Assembly: GCF_001590865.1 (NCBI RefSeq)
Contig: NZ_BBUY01000002.1
Span: forward strand, 657,446-720,470
DNA from: Streptomyces sp. NBRC 110611
GTDB lineage: Bacteria > Actinomycetota > Actinomycetes > Streptomycetales > Streptomycetaceae
Direction of reading: 5' to 3'
DNA: 63,025 bases
Position numbers and translations under genes: made by a program. Below are positions 1-8,972 of the stretch, piece after piece; position 1 is the first letter of the stretch; every line of letters begins with the position of its first letter. The notes below the pieces were generated by a model. That model had not been told where the DNA came from. It did no database searches and was given only the letters and a program-made list of their open reading frames with translations.

Positions 1-211
1 ATCTGGTGGGTGGGGGTGACCGTGATCCCGCACGTGTCCGCAGTGAACCACTAGCGTCCACCCCCACTCACCGTCTTTCCTCCCACTCCCGGGAGGGGCC
101 GCTCCGCAGGACGCCAGTCCGGAGGAGCGGACCCGCACCCGACAACCCCACGCCCGCCGCAGGCGCAACGGCGAGCAACAAGCACGGCGGGACGGCCGAC
201 AACGTGGGAGG
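1..211. other. Left-edge intergenic DNA, no gene seen
   Basis: No convincing gene lies here. A 74-codon open frame crosses it on the plus strand, but it has no ribosome binding site, a low-complexity composition and no recognisable domain. The segment follows the end of the helicase gene, which is transcribed leftward, so it is probably 3' untranslated sequence plus the flank of a gene outside the window. Confidence 0.5.
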
Positions 212-3022
212 TCAAGAGACAGACGTGTAGGCGACAACCCCTCGCAGCACCCCGTCCACCGCCTTGCGCGCCGCGCGCGCCACCTCGGGCGGGGCCGCCG
301 CCGCGATCTGGCCGAGGACGTCGACCAGCTGCTTGCACCAGCGGACGAAGTCGCCGGCGGGCATCTCCGCCTCGCGGAGCACCTCGTCCAGGCTGAAGCC
401 GGAGGCCCACCGGTAGGCGGCCCAGGCGAAGCCGAGGTCGGGCTCGCGCTGGCCGACGCCCTCCGTCTGGCTGATCCCGTGGTCGTCCTCCAGGGCGTCC
501 AGGCGGCCCCAGATCCGGACCATCTCCCCCAGCGCGTCCCGGGCCTTGCCGGAGGGGAGCTTGGGGGCCGCCGCGTCGTCCGCCTGCCGTGCCTCGTACA
601 CCAGCGCCGAGGCGCAGGCCGCCAGCTCCGCCGGGCCGAGCCCGTCCCAGACGCCCTCGCGCAGGCATTCACTCGCCAGCAGATCCAGCTCACCGTAGAG
701 CCGGGCCAGCCGGCGGCCCTCGTCGGTGACCGTGTCGCCTTCGAGGTAGTCCAGTTGCGTCAGCAGGGCGCAGATCCGGTCGAAGGTACGGGCGATGGTG
801 TTCGTCCGGCCCTCGATCCGGCGCTCCAGCTGGCGGGTGTCGCGCAGCAGCCGGTGGTAGCGCTCCGCCCAGCGGGCGTGGTCCTCGCGCTCGGCGCAGC
901 CATGGCACGGGTGCGCGCGGATCTCCGTCCGCAGCCGGGAGATCTCCCGGTCGTCGGCCGCCCCCGAACGCTGCTTGCGGTGCCGCGACGGGACGATGTG
1001 CCCCGCCTTCGTCCGCAGCGCGGACGCCAGGTCGCGGCGGGACTGCGGGCTGCGGGCGTTGAAGGACTTGGGGATCCGCATCCGGTCCAGCGCGGTGACC
1101 GGGACCGGGAAGTCGATCGAGCCGAGCCGCTTCACCTGCCGCTCGGCGGTCAGCACCAGCGGCCGCGGACCGTCCTGCGCGTCGAAGCCGCGGTGGCCGT
1201 TGGTCCGCCCGGAGGGCATACCGGGGTCCAGGACCAGCGCCAGGCCCGCGTACTTGCCGGTCGGCACGTGGATCACGTCGCCGGGCCGCAGCTTCTCCAG
1301 CGCCGCCGCGGCCGCCACCCGCCGTTGCGCCGCGCCCTGCTTGGCCAGCTCCGTCTCCCGGTCCTTCAGCTCCCGCCGCAGCCGGGAGTACTCCTCGAAG
1401 TCGCCGAGATGGCAGGTCATCGAGCCGCGATAGCCCGCCAGGCCCTCCTCGTTCTTCTGCACCTGCCGGGAGATCCCGACCACCGACTTGTCGGCCTGGA
1501 ACTGCGCGAAGGACATCTCCAGCAGCTCCCGCGAACGGTGCCGGCCGAACTGGGAGACGAGGTTGACCGCCATGTTGTACGAGGGCTTGAAGGAGGAGCG
1601 CAGCGGGTACGTCCGCGTGCCGGCCAGGCCGGCCAGGGCGCCCGGGTTCATCCCGCGCTGCCACAGGACCACCGCGTGGCCCTCGACGTCGATGCCACGG
1701 CGGCCGGCCCGGCCCGTCAGCTGGGTGTACTCGCCGGGCGTGATGTCGGCGTGCTGCTCGCCGTTCCACTTCACCAGCTTCTCCAACACCACTGAGCGCG
1801 CGGGCATGTTGATGCCCAGCGCCAGCGTCTCGGTGGCGAAGACGGCCTTGACCAGGCCCTTGGCGAAGAGCTCCTCGACGACCTCCTTGAAGGTCGGCAG
1901 CATGCCGGCGTGGTGCGCCGCGATACCGCGCTCCAGGCCTTCCAGCCACTCGAAGTAGCCCAGCACATGGAGGTCGTCGTCCGGGATGCCGGCCGTCCGC
2001 GCCTCGACTATGCGGCGGACCTGCTCGCGTCCCTCGGCGTCGTTCAGCCGCAGCCCCGAGTACAGGCACTGCTGCACGGCCGCCTCGCAGCCGGCGCGGC
2101 TGAAGATGAACGTGATGGCGGGCAGCAGGCCTTCGTTGTCGAGGCGGTCGATGACCTCGGGCCGGCTCGGTGTCCACACCCGGGCGCGCTGCCGCCGCTC
2201 GCGCTCGCGGTCCGCCTCGCGCATCGCGCGGCCCCGGCGCTTGTCCCGGCCGGACGTCGGCCGGCTGTTCTCCATCCGGGACAGCCGCTCAAGGTCGGGG
2301 TTGACCTCCCGGCGGCCGCCGCCCTGGCCGTCCCGCTCCTCGAACAGGTCGTATATCCGGCGGCCGGCGAGGACGTGCTGCCAGAGCGGCACCGGGCGGT
2401 GCTCGGAGACGATCACGGCGGTGTCGCCGCGGACCGTGTCCAGCCAGTCACCGAACTCCTCGGCGTTGGAGACCGTCGCGGACAGTGACACCAGCGTCAC
2501 GGACTCGGGGAGATGGATGATCACCTCTTCCCAGACGGCGCCGCGGAAGCGGTCGGAGAGGTAGTGCACCTCGTCCATCACCACGTACCCGAGGCCCACC
2601 AGCGACTGCGAGCCCGCGTACAGCATGTTGCGCAGCACCTCGGTGGTCATCACGATCACCGGGGCGTCGGAGTTGACGCTGTTGTCGCCGGTCAGCAGGC
2701 CGACCTTGTCAGCGCCGTAACGCCTGACCAGATCCAGGTACTTCTGGTTGGACAGCGCCTTGATGGGGGTGGTGTAGAAGCATTTACGGCCCTGCTCCAG
2801 GGCCAGGTGGACGGCGAACTCGCCGACGATCGTCTTGCCGGATCCGGTGGGAGCCGCGACCAGCACGCCCTTTCCGGCCTCCAGGGCCTGGCACGCCTCG
2901 ATCTGGAACGGGTCCAGACCGAAGTCGTACAGCTCGCGGAAGGGGGCGAGTGCGGTGGCCTGCTCGGCCGCCCGGAACTTGGCGGCGGCATAGCGCTCAG
3001 CAGGGGACATGTCCTCGGTCAT
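212..3022 (-). CDS. helY: Ski2/Mtr4-like DEAD/DEAH-box RNA helicase HelY
   Basis: ATP-dependent superfamily 2 helicase of the Ski2/Mtr4 class, expected to act on RNA in the cytoplasm. The 936-residue protein has a Walker A motif APTGSGKT at residues 57-64, a DEVH box at 150-153, a motif III SAT and a motif VI QLTGRAGRRG. The C-terminal part resembles the DSHCT region of Mtr4-type helicases. I start at the ATG giving MTEDMSPAER; the open frame runs 34 codons further upstream, but that extension looks like non-coding DNA. It lies downstream of tatA-tatC on the same strand, separated from tatC by a terminator-like hairpin. Mycobacterial HelY is the named relative. The physiological substrate is not known from sequence. 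Confidence 0.93.
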   Translation of the reverse strand: MTEDMSPAERYAAAKFRAAEQATALAPFRELYDFGLDPFQIEACQALEAGKGVLVAAPTGSGKTIVGEFAVHLALEQGRKCFYTTPIKALSNQKYLDLVRRYGADKVGLLTGDNSVNSDAPVIVMTTEVLRNMLYAGSQSLVGLGYVVMDEVHYLSDRFRGAVWEEVIIHLPESVTLVSLSATVSNAEEFGDWLDTVRGDTAVIVSEHRPVPLWQHVLAGRRIYDLFEERDGQGGGRREVNPDLERLSRMENSRPTSGRDKRRGRAMREADRERERRQRARVWTPSRPEVIDRLDNEGLLPAITFIFSRAGCEAAVQQCLYSGLRLNDAEGREQVRRIVEARTAGIPDDDLHVLGYFEWLEGLERGIAAHHAGMLPTFKEVVEELFAKGLVKAVFATETLALGINMPARSVVLEKLVKWNGEQHADITPGEYTQLTGRAGRRGIDVEGHAVVLWQRGMNPGALAGLAGTRTYPLRSSFKPSYNMAVNLVSQFGRHRSRELLEMSFAQFQADKSVVGISRQVQKNEEGLAGYRGSMTCHLGDFEEYSRLRRELKDRETELAKQGAAQRRVAAAAALEKLRPGDVIHVPTGKYAGLALVLDPGMPSGRTNGHRGFDAQDGPRPLVLTAERQVKRLGSIDFPVPVTALDRMRIPKSFNARSPQSRRDLASALRTKAGHIVPSRHRKQRSGAADDREISRLRTEIRAHPCHGCAEREDHARWAERYHRLLRDTRQLERRIEGRTNTIARTFDRICALLTQLDYLEGDTVTDEGRRLARLYGELDLLASECLREGVWDGLGPAELAACASALVYEARQADDAAAPKLPSGKARDALGEMVRIWGRLDALEDDHGISQTEGVGQREPDLGFAWAAYRWASGFSLDEVLREAEMPAGDFVRWCKQLVDVLGQIAAAAPPEVARAARKAVDGVLRGVVAYTSVS

Positions 3023-3106
3023 CGTGCTTACGAGCCTACCGGCCACCTCTGACAACGACCCGATCTTTACGGTGGGGGCTGCACCGAGGGCGCCCGCCGC
3101 CCGGCC

Positions 3107-3141
3107 GACGGCTCCCGTTCGCACCGGGCACGGGAGCCGTC
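3107..3141 (-). terminator. Hairpin after tatC
   Basis: A perfect 11-bp inverted repeat, GACGGCTCCCG at 3107-3117 and CGGGAGCCGTC at 3131-3141, with a 13-nt loop. It begins 16 nt past the tatC stop codon. There is no U-tract, which is normal for Streptomyces terminators. It probably separates tatC from helY transcription. Confidence 0.65.
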
Positions 3142-3157
3142 ACCTGCTGTCACCGGG

Positions 3158-4132
3158 TCAGGTGACGTCGTCGTAGCCGCCGCGGCCACCACGGCCGTGC
3201 GACCCGTCGTCGCCCTGGCCGCGGCCGGTCTGCTCCGGCAGCATCCGCTGGGACGACACCGGCCCGGTCTCCTCGACCTCCGACGGCGTCAGGTCCAGCT
3301 CGGACGCCTCGTCGTCGCTCAGCGCCGCGTCCGGGTTGCGCCGCGTGCGGCGGCGGTCGTTGGCCAGGCAGATGCCCACGGCGCCGAAGAACAGCAGCAC
3401 GATCGGGGCGGCCAGCAGGACCATGGTCACGGGGTCACCGGTCGGCGTGGCGAGGGCCGCGAAGATCGTGATGCCCAGCACCATGAACCGCCACCAGCCC
3501 AGGATCCGGCGCCCGGTGATCACACCGCCGAAGTTCAGCAGCACCAGCAGCAGCGGCAGTTCGAAGGCCAGGCCGAAGACCAGGACCATCCGCGTGACGA
3601 TGTCCAGGAACTCGTCCGCCGGGAAGACGTTGGACCAGTCGCTCGGGGTCAGTCCGACCAGCGCCGCCGCCGTGGTGGGCAGCACCGCGTACGCGAGATA
3701 GGCGCCGGCGAGGAAGAGCGGCACACCCGCCGCCACGAAGCTCCGCGCATAGCGCTTCTCGTGCTTGTGCAGGCCCGGAGCGAGGAAGGCCCACAGCTGA
3801 TAGAGCCAGACCGGGCTCGCCATGACCACGCCCGTGGTGAGCGCGATCTTGACCATGACCGTGAACGGGGACAGCACGCCCAGCGCGCTGATGTCCGCGC
3901 ACTGGTGGCCGCCCGGCGTCTGCGCGCTGACCCCCTTGGGACAGCCGACCCGGTCGTTGACCGGCCCCGTGATGAAGTGGGCGATCTCCTGGTAGAAGTA
4001 CGCGGCGACGACCGTCACCACGGCGATCGCCAGCACCGACTTCAGCAGCCTGTTGCGCAGCTCACGCAGGTGCGCGGCGAGCGGCATCCGCCCCTCGGGG
4101 TCCTTCGCCTGCTTGCGGGCGGACTTGAGCAA
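3158..4132 (-). CDS. tatC: Twin-arginine translocase subunit TatC
   Basis: Polytopic membrane subunit of the Tat pathway; it binds the twin-arginine signal peptide and recruits TatA to export folded proteins. The 324-residue product has six hydrophobic segments. The N-terminus shows the family pattern MPLAAHLRELRNRL, and FELPLLLVLL sits in a later helix. The C-terminal 70 residues form a hydrophilic acidic tail, longer than in E. coli TatC. The start is a TTG preceded by GAGGA, giving MLKSARKQ, which I recall as the usual Streptomyces N-terminus; an ATG 15 codons inside is the alternative. tatA lies 63 nt upstream in the same direction. Confidence 0.95.
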   Translation of the reverse strand: MLKSARKQAKDPEGRMPLAAHLRELRNRLLKSVLAIAVVTVVAAYFYQEIAHFITGPVNDRVGCPKGVSAQTPGGHQCADISALGVLSPFTVMVKIALTTGVVMASPVWLYQLWAFLAPGLHKHEKRYARSFVAAGVPLFLAGAYLAYAVLPTTAAALVGLTPSDWSNVFPADEFLDIVTRMVLVFGLAFELPLLLVLLNFGGVITGRRILGWWRFMVLGITIFAALATPTGDPVTMVLLAAPIVLLFFGAVGICLANDRRRTRRNPDAALSDDEASELDLTPSEVEETGPVSSQRMLPEQTGRGQGDDGSHGRGGRGGYDDVT

Positions 4133-4195
4133 CCCACGTCCTCGTCTCGTGCGTTCGGCCGTCCCGGACCGGACGGTCCGACCTGATCGGTTCGG

Positions 4196-4501
4196 TCAGC
4201 TCTGCTTGGTGGCGTGGCTCGGCTCGGCCACAGGGCGCGAGCTGCTCACATCACCGGGAGCCGCCTGGATCGTACGAGGAGCCTGCGGGGCCGCCTCGGC
4301 GGAGGTCTCGGACGCCGCCGTGCCCTCGGCACCGCCGTCCTTCTCACCGCCGTCCTTCTTCATCGCCTTGGCCTCGCTCTTGAGGATGCGCGCGGACTTG
4401 CCGAGCGAACGCGCCATGTCCGGAAGCTTCTTCGCGCCGAACAGCAGCACAATGACTACGAGGATCAGGATGATCTCGGGGGCCCTCAGGTTGCTGAGCA
4501 T
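4196..4501 (-). CDS. tatA: Twin-arginine translocase subunit TatA
   Basis: Small pore-forming subunit of the Tat exporter. The 101-residue protein has one N-terminal membrane helix (residues 7-21, [15 protein letters not shown]), the hinge [15 protein letters not shown] and an amphipathic helix, followed by a charged disordered tail. This is the standard TatA plan. It sits just upstream of tatC on the same strand, and the two are presumably co-transcribed. The ATG is preceded by GAAGGT about 10 nt upstream. TatB is usually encoded elsewhere in Streptomyces and is not in this window. Confidence 0.95.
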   Translation of the reverse strand: MLSNLRAPEIILILVVIVLLFGAKKLPDMARSLGKSARILKSEAKAMKKDGGEKDGGAEGTAASETSAEAAPQAPRTIQAAPGDVSSSRPVAEPSHATKQS

Positions 4502-4761
4502 GTGCGACTACCTTCTCGCCGGGGCGGCGTCTGCTGGTTGCCTGCCGATGGTCGGACTGGCGTACTGGTGCTGCGTCGATCGTAACGTTCGGTGGTGAAC
4601 GCCGGGCAATCCCCTTGCGTACTCCCGTTTGCCGTGAGAGCCGCACTGCCCGCACCGCGGGCCAGCCTACCTCTCCGCTCCCCGCCACAGCAGGCTCCCG
4701 GCACCGCTCGGCGACGTCCGGGCCCAGGGGCCTTCCGAGGGATCTCCGGGGGAGCAGGCCC

Positions 4762-4965
4762 CTACTCCCGGCCGGCCCCGTGCAGCCGCGAGGCCAGCGG
4801 CACGGCCGCCCGCTCCAGGTCGTCGGCCGCCCGCTGGATCCGCTCCGAGGCCGCCCCGACCTGCTGGGCCAGCCGCCGCACCTCGACAAAGACGCGGACG
4901 GCGAGGACACCGAGCACGGCGATCCCGAGGAAGCCGAGGACGATTGCGATCATGGGCCAGAGCAT
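4762..4965 (-). CDS. Small single-pass membrane protein
   Basis: A 67-residue protein with one N-terminal transmembrane helix (about residues 4-26, rich in Ile, Val and Leu) and a short amphipathic tail containing RRLAQQVGAASERIQRAADDLERAA, which could form a coiled coil. It resembles the N-terminal part of DUF948-like proteins, but I cannot assign a function. It lies between the zinc-ribbon gene and tatA on the same strand, so it may belong to the same transcript. The start has no clear ribosome binding site, and an ATG four codons inside is possible. Confidence 0.7.
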   Translation of the reverse strand: MLWPMIAIVLGFLGIAVLGVLAVRVFVEVRRLAQQVGAASERIQRAADDLERAAVPLASRLHGAGRE

Positions 4966-4981
4966 GGGGCGAGCCTATCGG

Positions 4982-5227
4982 TCAGCCCAGGTGGAGCCGC
5001 AGCGTGCGCACCCCGCCGCCGCTGAGCAGCTCGACGATCCGCTCCCCGGCCGGCTTGCGGACCGCCCGGCCGCAGTCGGGGCAGGTGAAGGAGTAGAAGG
5101 TGGTGCGCCGGCTGGCGCCGATCGCCAGCCGGAAGGCGTCCGGGTCCAGCTCGAAGCGGCCCCGGCAGTCCGGGCAGGCCGCCTTGAACAGCACCGGAGC
5201 GGTCGCGCCCGCCCTCGTGGTCGTCAT
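4982..5227 (-). CDS. Small zinc-ribbon protein
   Basis: An 81-residue protein with two CxxC pairs, CPDC at residues 19-22 and CPDC at 50-53, arranged like a single zinc ribbon. The C-terminal helix IVELLSGGGVRTLRLHLG follows. The ATG is preceded by GGCGAAGG. It lies 37 nt downstream of pafC and 16 nt upstream of the small membrane protein gene, which suggests an operon running pafB, pafC, this gene and the membrane protein. The function is unknown; zinc binding is inferred from the four cysteines. Confidence 0.75.
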   Translation of the reverse strand: MTTTRAGATAPVLFKAACPDCRGRFELDPDAFRLAIGASRRTTFYSFTCPDCGRAVRKPAGERIVELLSGGGVRTLRLHLG

Positions 5228-5264
5228 CCTTCGCCGCCTCCGCCCTCTCCCCCGTGCCCCGCAC

Positions 5265-6215
5265 TCACGCGCCGTACGCCGCGAGCGCCTGCTCCGCCGC
5301 GCGCCGGGCGCTGTCCGCGAGCGCCCGCGGCGCCACGATCCGGCCGTCCCGGCCCAGCCGCAGCGCCAGCCGCCGCAGCGAGGCCGGATCGGGGGTGCGC
5401 AGGGTGATGCGCAGTCCGCCGTCGGGGAGCTCCTCGGCGCTGTCGTGCGGGTAGTACTCGGCGACCCAGCGTCCGCCCGGACCGACCTCGACCGACACCT
5501 CGGGGTCCTCGGCGGCCGGCTGCACCAGCCCCTCCGACAGGTCCCGCAGCTCGACCGGCGGCGGATCGGCCGGCGCGTCCAGCAGCCTGATCTCGGCGAC
5601 CCGGTCGAGCCGGAAGGTGCGCCGGGCCTCCGAGAGCCGGCACCAGGCCTCCATGTACGTATGGCCGACGGCGAACAGCCGGATCGGGTCCACCTCACGC
5701 TCGGTCAGCTCGTCGCGGGCCGGGGAGTAGTAGCGCAGCCACAGCCGGCGCCGCTCGGCGATCGCCCGGTCGACGTCGGCGAAGACCCCGCCCTCCGACT
5801 CGAACGTCACCGAGAGGCGGGAACTGGCGCCGGCCGCCTCACCGGCCGCCGCCTCCAGCTTGGCGGTGGCCCGCAGCAGCGCCTGCCGGTCGCCCTCCCG
5901 CAGCCCCGGCAGGGTCGCCACCGCGCGCGCCGCGACCAGCAGCGCGGTCGCCTCGTCGGCCGCCAGCCGCAGCGGCTCGGCGACGTCGTCGGGGTTGTGC
6001 CACCAGATCCGGTCGCCGTCGGTGTCGATGTCCAGCAGGTCGCCGCCGCGGAAGCTCGTTCCGCACATCGGCAGCACGTCGAGGTCGGCAATCAGCTCGT
6101 CCTCGGTGATGCCGAAGGCGCGGGCGACATCGCCGACCCGGGCGCCGGGGCGCTCCCGCAGATACGTCACCAGCGACAGCATCCGGCGGGTCTGGTCGAT
6201 CGCGTTGGAAGCCAT
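5265..6215 (-). CDS. pafC: WYL-domain transcriptional regulator PafC
   Basis: A 316-residue protein with an N-terminal winged-helix segment (residues 1-60, MASNAIDQTRRMLSLVTYLR) and a central WYL domain (about 150-230, with LRYYSP and REVDPIRL). A WYL-type C-terminal extension follows. In mycobacteria PafB and PafC form a heteromer that activates the LexA-independent DNA damage response, and the genes were first noticed beside pafA. Here pafB lies immediately upstream (20 nt) and pafA three genes further upstream, so the assignment is supported by context. WYL domains sense nucleic acid ligands in related proteins. The start ATG gives the usual N-terminus. Confidence 0.92.
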   Translation of the reverse strand: MASNAIDQTRRMLSLVTYLRERPGARVGDVARAFGITEDELIADLDVLPMCGTSFRGGDLLDIDTDGDRIWWHNPDDVAEPLRLAADEATALLVAARAVATLPGLREGDRQALLRATAKLEAAAGEAAGASSRLSVTFESEGGVFADVDRAIAERRRLWLRYYSPARDELTEREVDPIRLFAVGHTYMEAWCRLSEARRTFRLDRVAEIRLLDAPADPPPVELRDLSEGLVQPAAEDPEVSVEVGPGGRWVAEYYPHDSAEELPDGGLRITLRTPDPASLRRLALRLGRDGRIVAPRALADSARRAAEQALAAYGA

Positions 6216-6235
6216 GAGTCCGCGTCCCGTCCCTC

Positions 6236-7255
6236 TCAGCCCTTGGCCACGGCACGCAGCCGGTCGATGACATCGGCCCGCAGCTCGGCCGGTTCCAGCA
6301 CCACCACATCCGGGCCGAACTCCACGAGCCAGGCGTCGAGTCCATGGCCGTAGGGGATCTCCAGCTCGTCCCAGCCGTCGCCCAGATCGCGCCGGGACAG
6401 CGCCCGGGCCCGCAGCGGGTAGCCGTGCTCCGCCCGGAGCCTGATCCGCGCGGTGCCGGTGGCGGTCTCCCCCGCCCAGCTCTCCACGGTCTCCCGTACG
6501 GTGACGTGATCGGGCACCGGGGCGGTGAACTTCCCCTGCCGGGAACGGACCTTGCCGGTGATCCGGGACAGCCGGAAGACCCGCTCCGCCTGACGGCCGC
6601 GGTCCCAGCCGGCGACGTACCAGTGCCCGCGCCAGCACTCCAGGATCCACGGCTCGACCTGCCGCTGCTCGGGGTGCGCGGCGGTGGACTTGCGGTAGTC
6701 GAAGACGACCGGGCGGCGGTCACGGCAGGCCAGCATCAACGGCTCGAAAGCCGCCTCATGGGCGGGGATGCGGGGTTCGAGGGCGCTGTGCGGCGCTCCG
6801 GCGTCGTAGTCCTGCCCGCCGCCGTCGGCCAGCGGCATCCCGGCCGCACGCAGTTTCTGCAGGGCGCCGCTGGCCGCGCCGGCCAGCCGGGCCTGCTGCC
6901 AGACCTTGGCGGCGAGCCCGAGGGCGGCGGCCTCCTCGGCGTCCAGGGTGATCGGGGGCAGCCGGTTGCTGTCCCGGCGGGCGAGGTAGCCGACCTCCCC
7001 GTCGATGCCCTCGACGGTCTCGATGACCAGGCCGAGCTCGCGCAGATCGTCCTTGTCCCGCTCGAACATGCGGTTGAAGGAGTCATCGCTGCCGGCCACG
7101 CCCTGCCCCGGTCCGAAGCCCACGGCCTGCCCCGGCCCGAAGGCCTCGACGTACGCCTCGATGGACGATCTGAGCTCACGCTTGGTCAGCGGGCGTCGCG
7201 TCCCCAGCAGGCACAGCGCCAGGTTCATCAGCCGCTCGGCCTTGGCAATGGCCAT
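6236..7255 (-). CDS. pafB: WYL-domain transcriptional regulator PafB
   Basis: A 339-residue partner of PafC. The N-terminal winged helix is at residues 1-45 (AERLMNLALCLLGTRRPLTK). The WYL domain is at about 170-250, with PVVFDYRK, QVEPWIL and WYVAGWDRGR. PafB and PafC together control DNA-damage genes in mycobacteria. The stop codon is 20 nt before pafC, so the pair is almost certainly co-transcribed. The insertion EAFGPGQAVGFGPGQGV at about 34-50 is a short internal duplication that looks specific to this strain or clade. Confidence 0.92.
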   Translation of the reverse strand: MAIAKAERLMNLALCLLGTRRPLTKRELRSSIEAYVEAFGPGQAVGFGPGQGVAGSDDSFNRMFERDKDDLRELGLVIETVEGIDGEVGYLARRDSNRLPPITLDAEEAAALGLAAKVWQQARLAGAASGALQKLRAAGMPLADGGGQDYDAGAPHSALEPRIPAHEAAFEPLMLACRDRRPVVFDYRKSTAAHPEQRQVEPWILECWRGHWYVAGWDRGRQAERVFRLSRITGKVRSRQGKFTAPVPDHVTVRETVESWAGETATGTARIRLRAEHGYPLRARALSRRDLGDGWDELEIPYGHGLDAWLVEFGPDVVVLEPAELRADVIDRLRAVAKG

Positions 7256-7320
7256 CGACGCCCTTTCTCGTGGAACTTCCCGATCGTCGACCGTACCGCC
7301 CGGGGTGCGTGCGGGAAAAG

Positions 7321-7356
7321 CCGAGGGCCCGCGCCAGTGGTGGCACGGGCCCTCGG
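7321..7356 (-). terminator. Hairpin after the FKBP gene
   Basis: A perfect 11-bp inverted repeat, CCGAGGGCCCG at 7321-7331 and CGGGCCCTCGG at 7346-7356, around a 14-nt loop. It begins 40 nt past the end of the small FKBP gene and lies upstream of pafB, so it probably ends the FKBP transcript. Confidence 0.75.
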
Positions 7357-7396
7357 GTGGGCGTCACCGGTCACACGGACCGGGACGCGCGCGGTC

Positions 7397-7771
7397 TCAG
7401 ACCGAGACCAGGTCGCAGACGAAGATCAGCGTCTCGTTCGGGGCGATCCGGCCGCCGCCCGCGCCGCGCTCGCCGTACGCCAGGTGCGGCGGGATGGTCA
7501 GCCGGCGGCGGCCGCCGACCTTCATGCCCTGCACGCCGTTGTCCCAGCCCGGAATGACCTGGCCGGCGCCCAGCTGGAACTGCAGCGGCTTGCCGCGGTT
7601 CCAGCTCGCGTCGAACTCCTCACCGGTGCTGTAGGAGACGCCGACGTAGTGGACGGAGACCATGTCCCCGGCCTTGGCGACCGGCCCGTCACCCTCCCAC
7701 AGGTCCACGATCTCCAGGTCGGTCGGGACCGGGCCCTCGGGAAAGTCGATCTCGGGCTTGTCGATGCTCAC
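7397..7771 (-). CDS. FKBP-type peptidyl-prolyl cis-trans isomerase
   Basis: A 124-residue single-domain FKBP. It shows the family core: VHYVGVSYSTGEEFDAS, QFQLGAGQVIPGWDNGV, GMKVGGRRRLTIPPHLAYG and a final LIFVCDLV strand. There is no signal peptide, so it is probably cytoplasmic and helps protein folding. The start is GTG, giving MSIDKPEIDFPEG. It lies downstream of a larger, lipid-anchored FKBP gene on the same strand with a gap of about 70 nt, so the two may be expressed together. A strong hairpin follows it. Confidence 0.95.
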   Translation of the reverse strand: MSIDKPEIDFPEGPVPTDLEIVDLWEGDGPVAKAGDMVSVHYVGVSYSTGEEFDASWNRGKPLQFQLGAGQVIPGWDNGVQGMKVGGRRRLTIPPHLAYGERGAGGGRIAPNETLIFVCDLVSV

Positions 7772-7840
7772 GAATGTGCTCCTACTTACGAATCTTTACG
7801 ATTACCTGGCCAGTCTCGCAGATCTTGCCGGTACCGCTGA

Positions 7841-8848
7841 TCAGGCCGCGCTCAGGATGTCGACGACGAACACCAGCGTCGAGTCGGCCGGCAGCTCCTT
7901 GCCCTTGTCCTGCTTGCCGTACGCCTGCTCCGGCGGGATCACCAGGAGCAGCCGGTCGCCGACGTGCTTGCCGACGATGCCCTTGTCCCAGCCCTCGATG
8001 ACCTGGCCCTGGCCGATCACGGTGGTGAACGGCTGGCCGGCCTTCCAGGACGAGTCGAAGAGCTTGGCCTTCGGCTTCCCCTCGTTGATCTTCCAGGCGG
8101 CGCCGCTGTACTGCATGGTCACCCGCTGGCCGTTCTTGATCTCGGCGCCCTTGCCCTCGATGAGGACCTTGTCGACCAGTTCCTTCGGCGGATCGTTCTT
8201 CGGGACCGAGATCGTGGCGGGCTCCTCCTTGTCCGCCGCGATCTGCGGCAGATCCGACGGGATGTCGGCCTGGGTGCCCTTGACCATCTTCGGGGTGACC
8301 TTGCCCACGTCGACCGCGAAGACCAGGGTGTCGGTGCCGGACACACCCGCCTGCGGGTTGCCCCGGTCGCCCCAGGCCGCCGACGGCGGCGCGACCACCA
8401 GGACGCGGCTGCCCTCCTTCTGGCCCACCAGCGCCTGCGAGAACGCCGGGATCGCGGCATCCGACCCGGCCTCGACCAGCTGCGCGCCGCCCTGGTCGTA
8501 GGAGCTGCCGAGGTCCTTGCCGCTCTTCCAGAGCTTGCCGGTGAAGTTCATCGACACCAGGTCGCCCTTCTTGACCTCGGCGCCGTCGCCCTTGGTGAGC
8601 GTGTGCACGACGAACTTGCCCGACGGGTCGCCCTTGGGCACGTCGATGGTGGCCTTCTTGCCCTCGGCGCCGCTGACCTTCGGCATCGGCGCCGCCGAGT
8701 CCACGGGCTTGGGAGCGTCGGGCACCTGCGGGGACGAAGAAGAACCGGCCTTTTCCGCCTCGCTCTTCTTGTCGTCGTCACCCCCACAGGCCGTAGCGGT
8801 GAGCGCCAGAGCCGGCACCATGAGCAGAGCAGCGAGTCGGCGTCGCAC
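7841..8848 (-). CDS. Lipoprotein with two tandem FKBP-type isomerase domains
   Basis: A 335-residue exported lipoprotein. The signal peptide MRRRLAALLMVPALALTATAC ends in the lipobox LTATAC, with the lipidated Cys at residue 21. An acidic Ser-rich linker follows, then two FKBP domains. The first (about 95-195) is degenerate in its ligand pocket. The second (about 230-335) has the canonical QVIEGWDKGI, PPEQAYG and TLVFVVDIL. It should act on secreted proteins outside the membrane. The start is GTG. It lies downstream of pafA on the same strand with a gap of about 120 nt. Confidence 0.93.
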   Translation of the reverse strand: MRRRLAALLMVPALALTATACGGDDDKKSEAEKAGSSSSPQVPDAPKPVDSAAPMPKVSGAEGKKATIDVPKGDPSGKFVVHTLTKGDGAEVKKGDLVSMNFTGKLWKSGKDLGSSYDQGGAQLVEAGSDAAIPAFSQALVGQKEGSRVLVVAPPSAAWGDRGNPQAGVSGTDTLVFAVDVGKVTPKMVKGTQADIPSDLPQIAADKEEPATISVPKNDPPKELVDKVLIEGKGAEIKNGQRVTMQYSGAAWKINEGKPKAKLFDSSWKAGQPFTTVIGQGQVIEGWDKGIVGKHVGDRLLLVIPPEQAYGKQDKGKELPADSTLVFVVDILSAA

Positions 8849-8972
8849 AGTGATCCTCGGGTTCCTTCGAGTACAAGTCGGAACACTCTACGACGCACGC
8901 GGGGCACCGCACGAGATACGTACGGCGCCCCGTGTTGCGAAAGGTGCCACCGCGGCCACCACCCGCCCCGGC

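Noticed and set aside
6..230. A 74-codon open frame at the left edge
   Set aside because: No ribosome binding site, no domain and a composition typical of non-coding high-GC DNA.
7256..7396. Riboswitch-like structure before pafB
   Set aside because: The only strong structure is a simple hairpin in the position of a terminator for the upstream gene.
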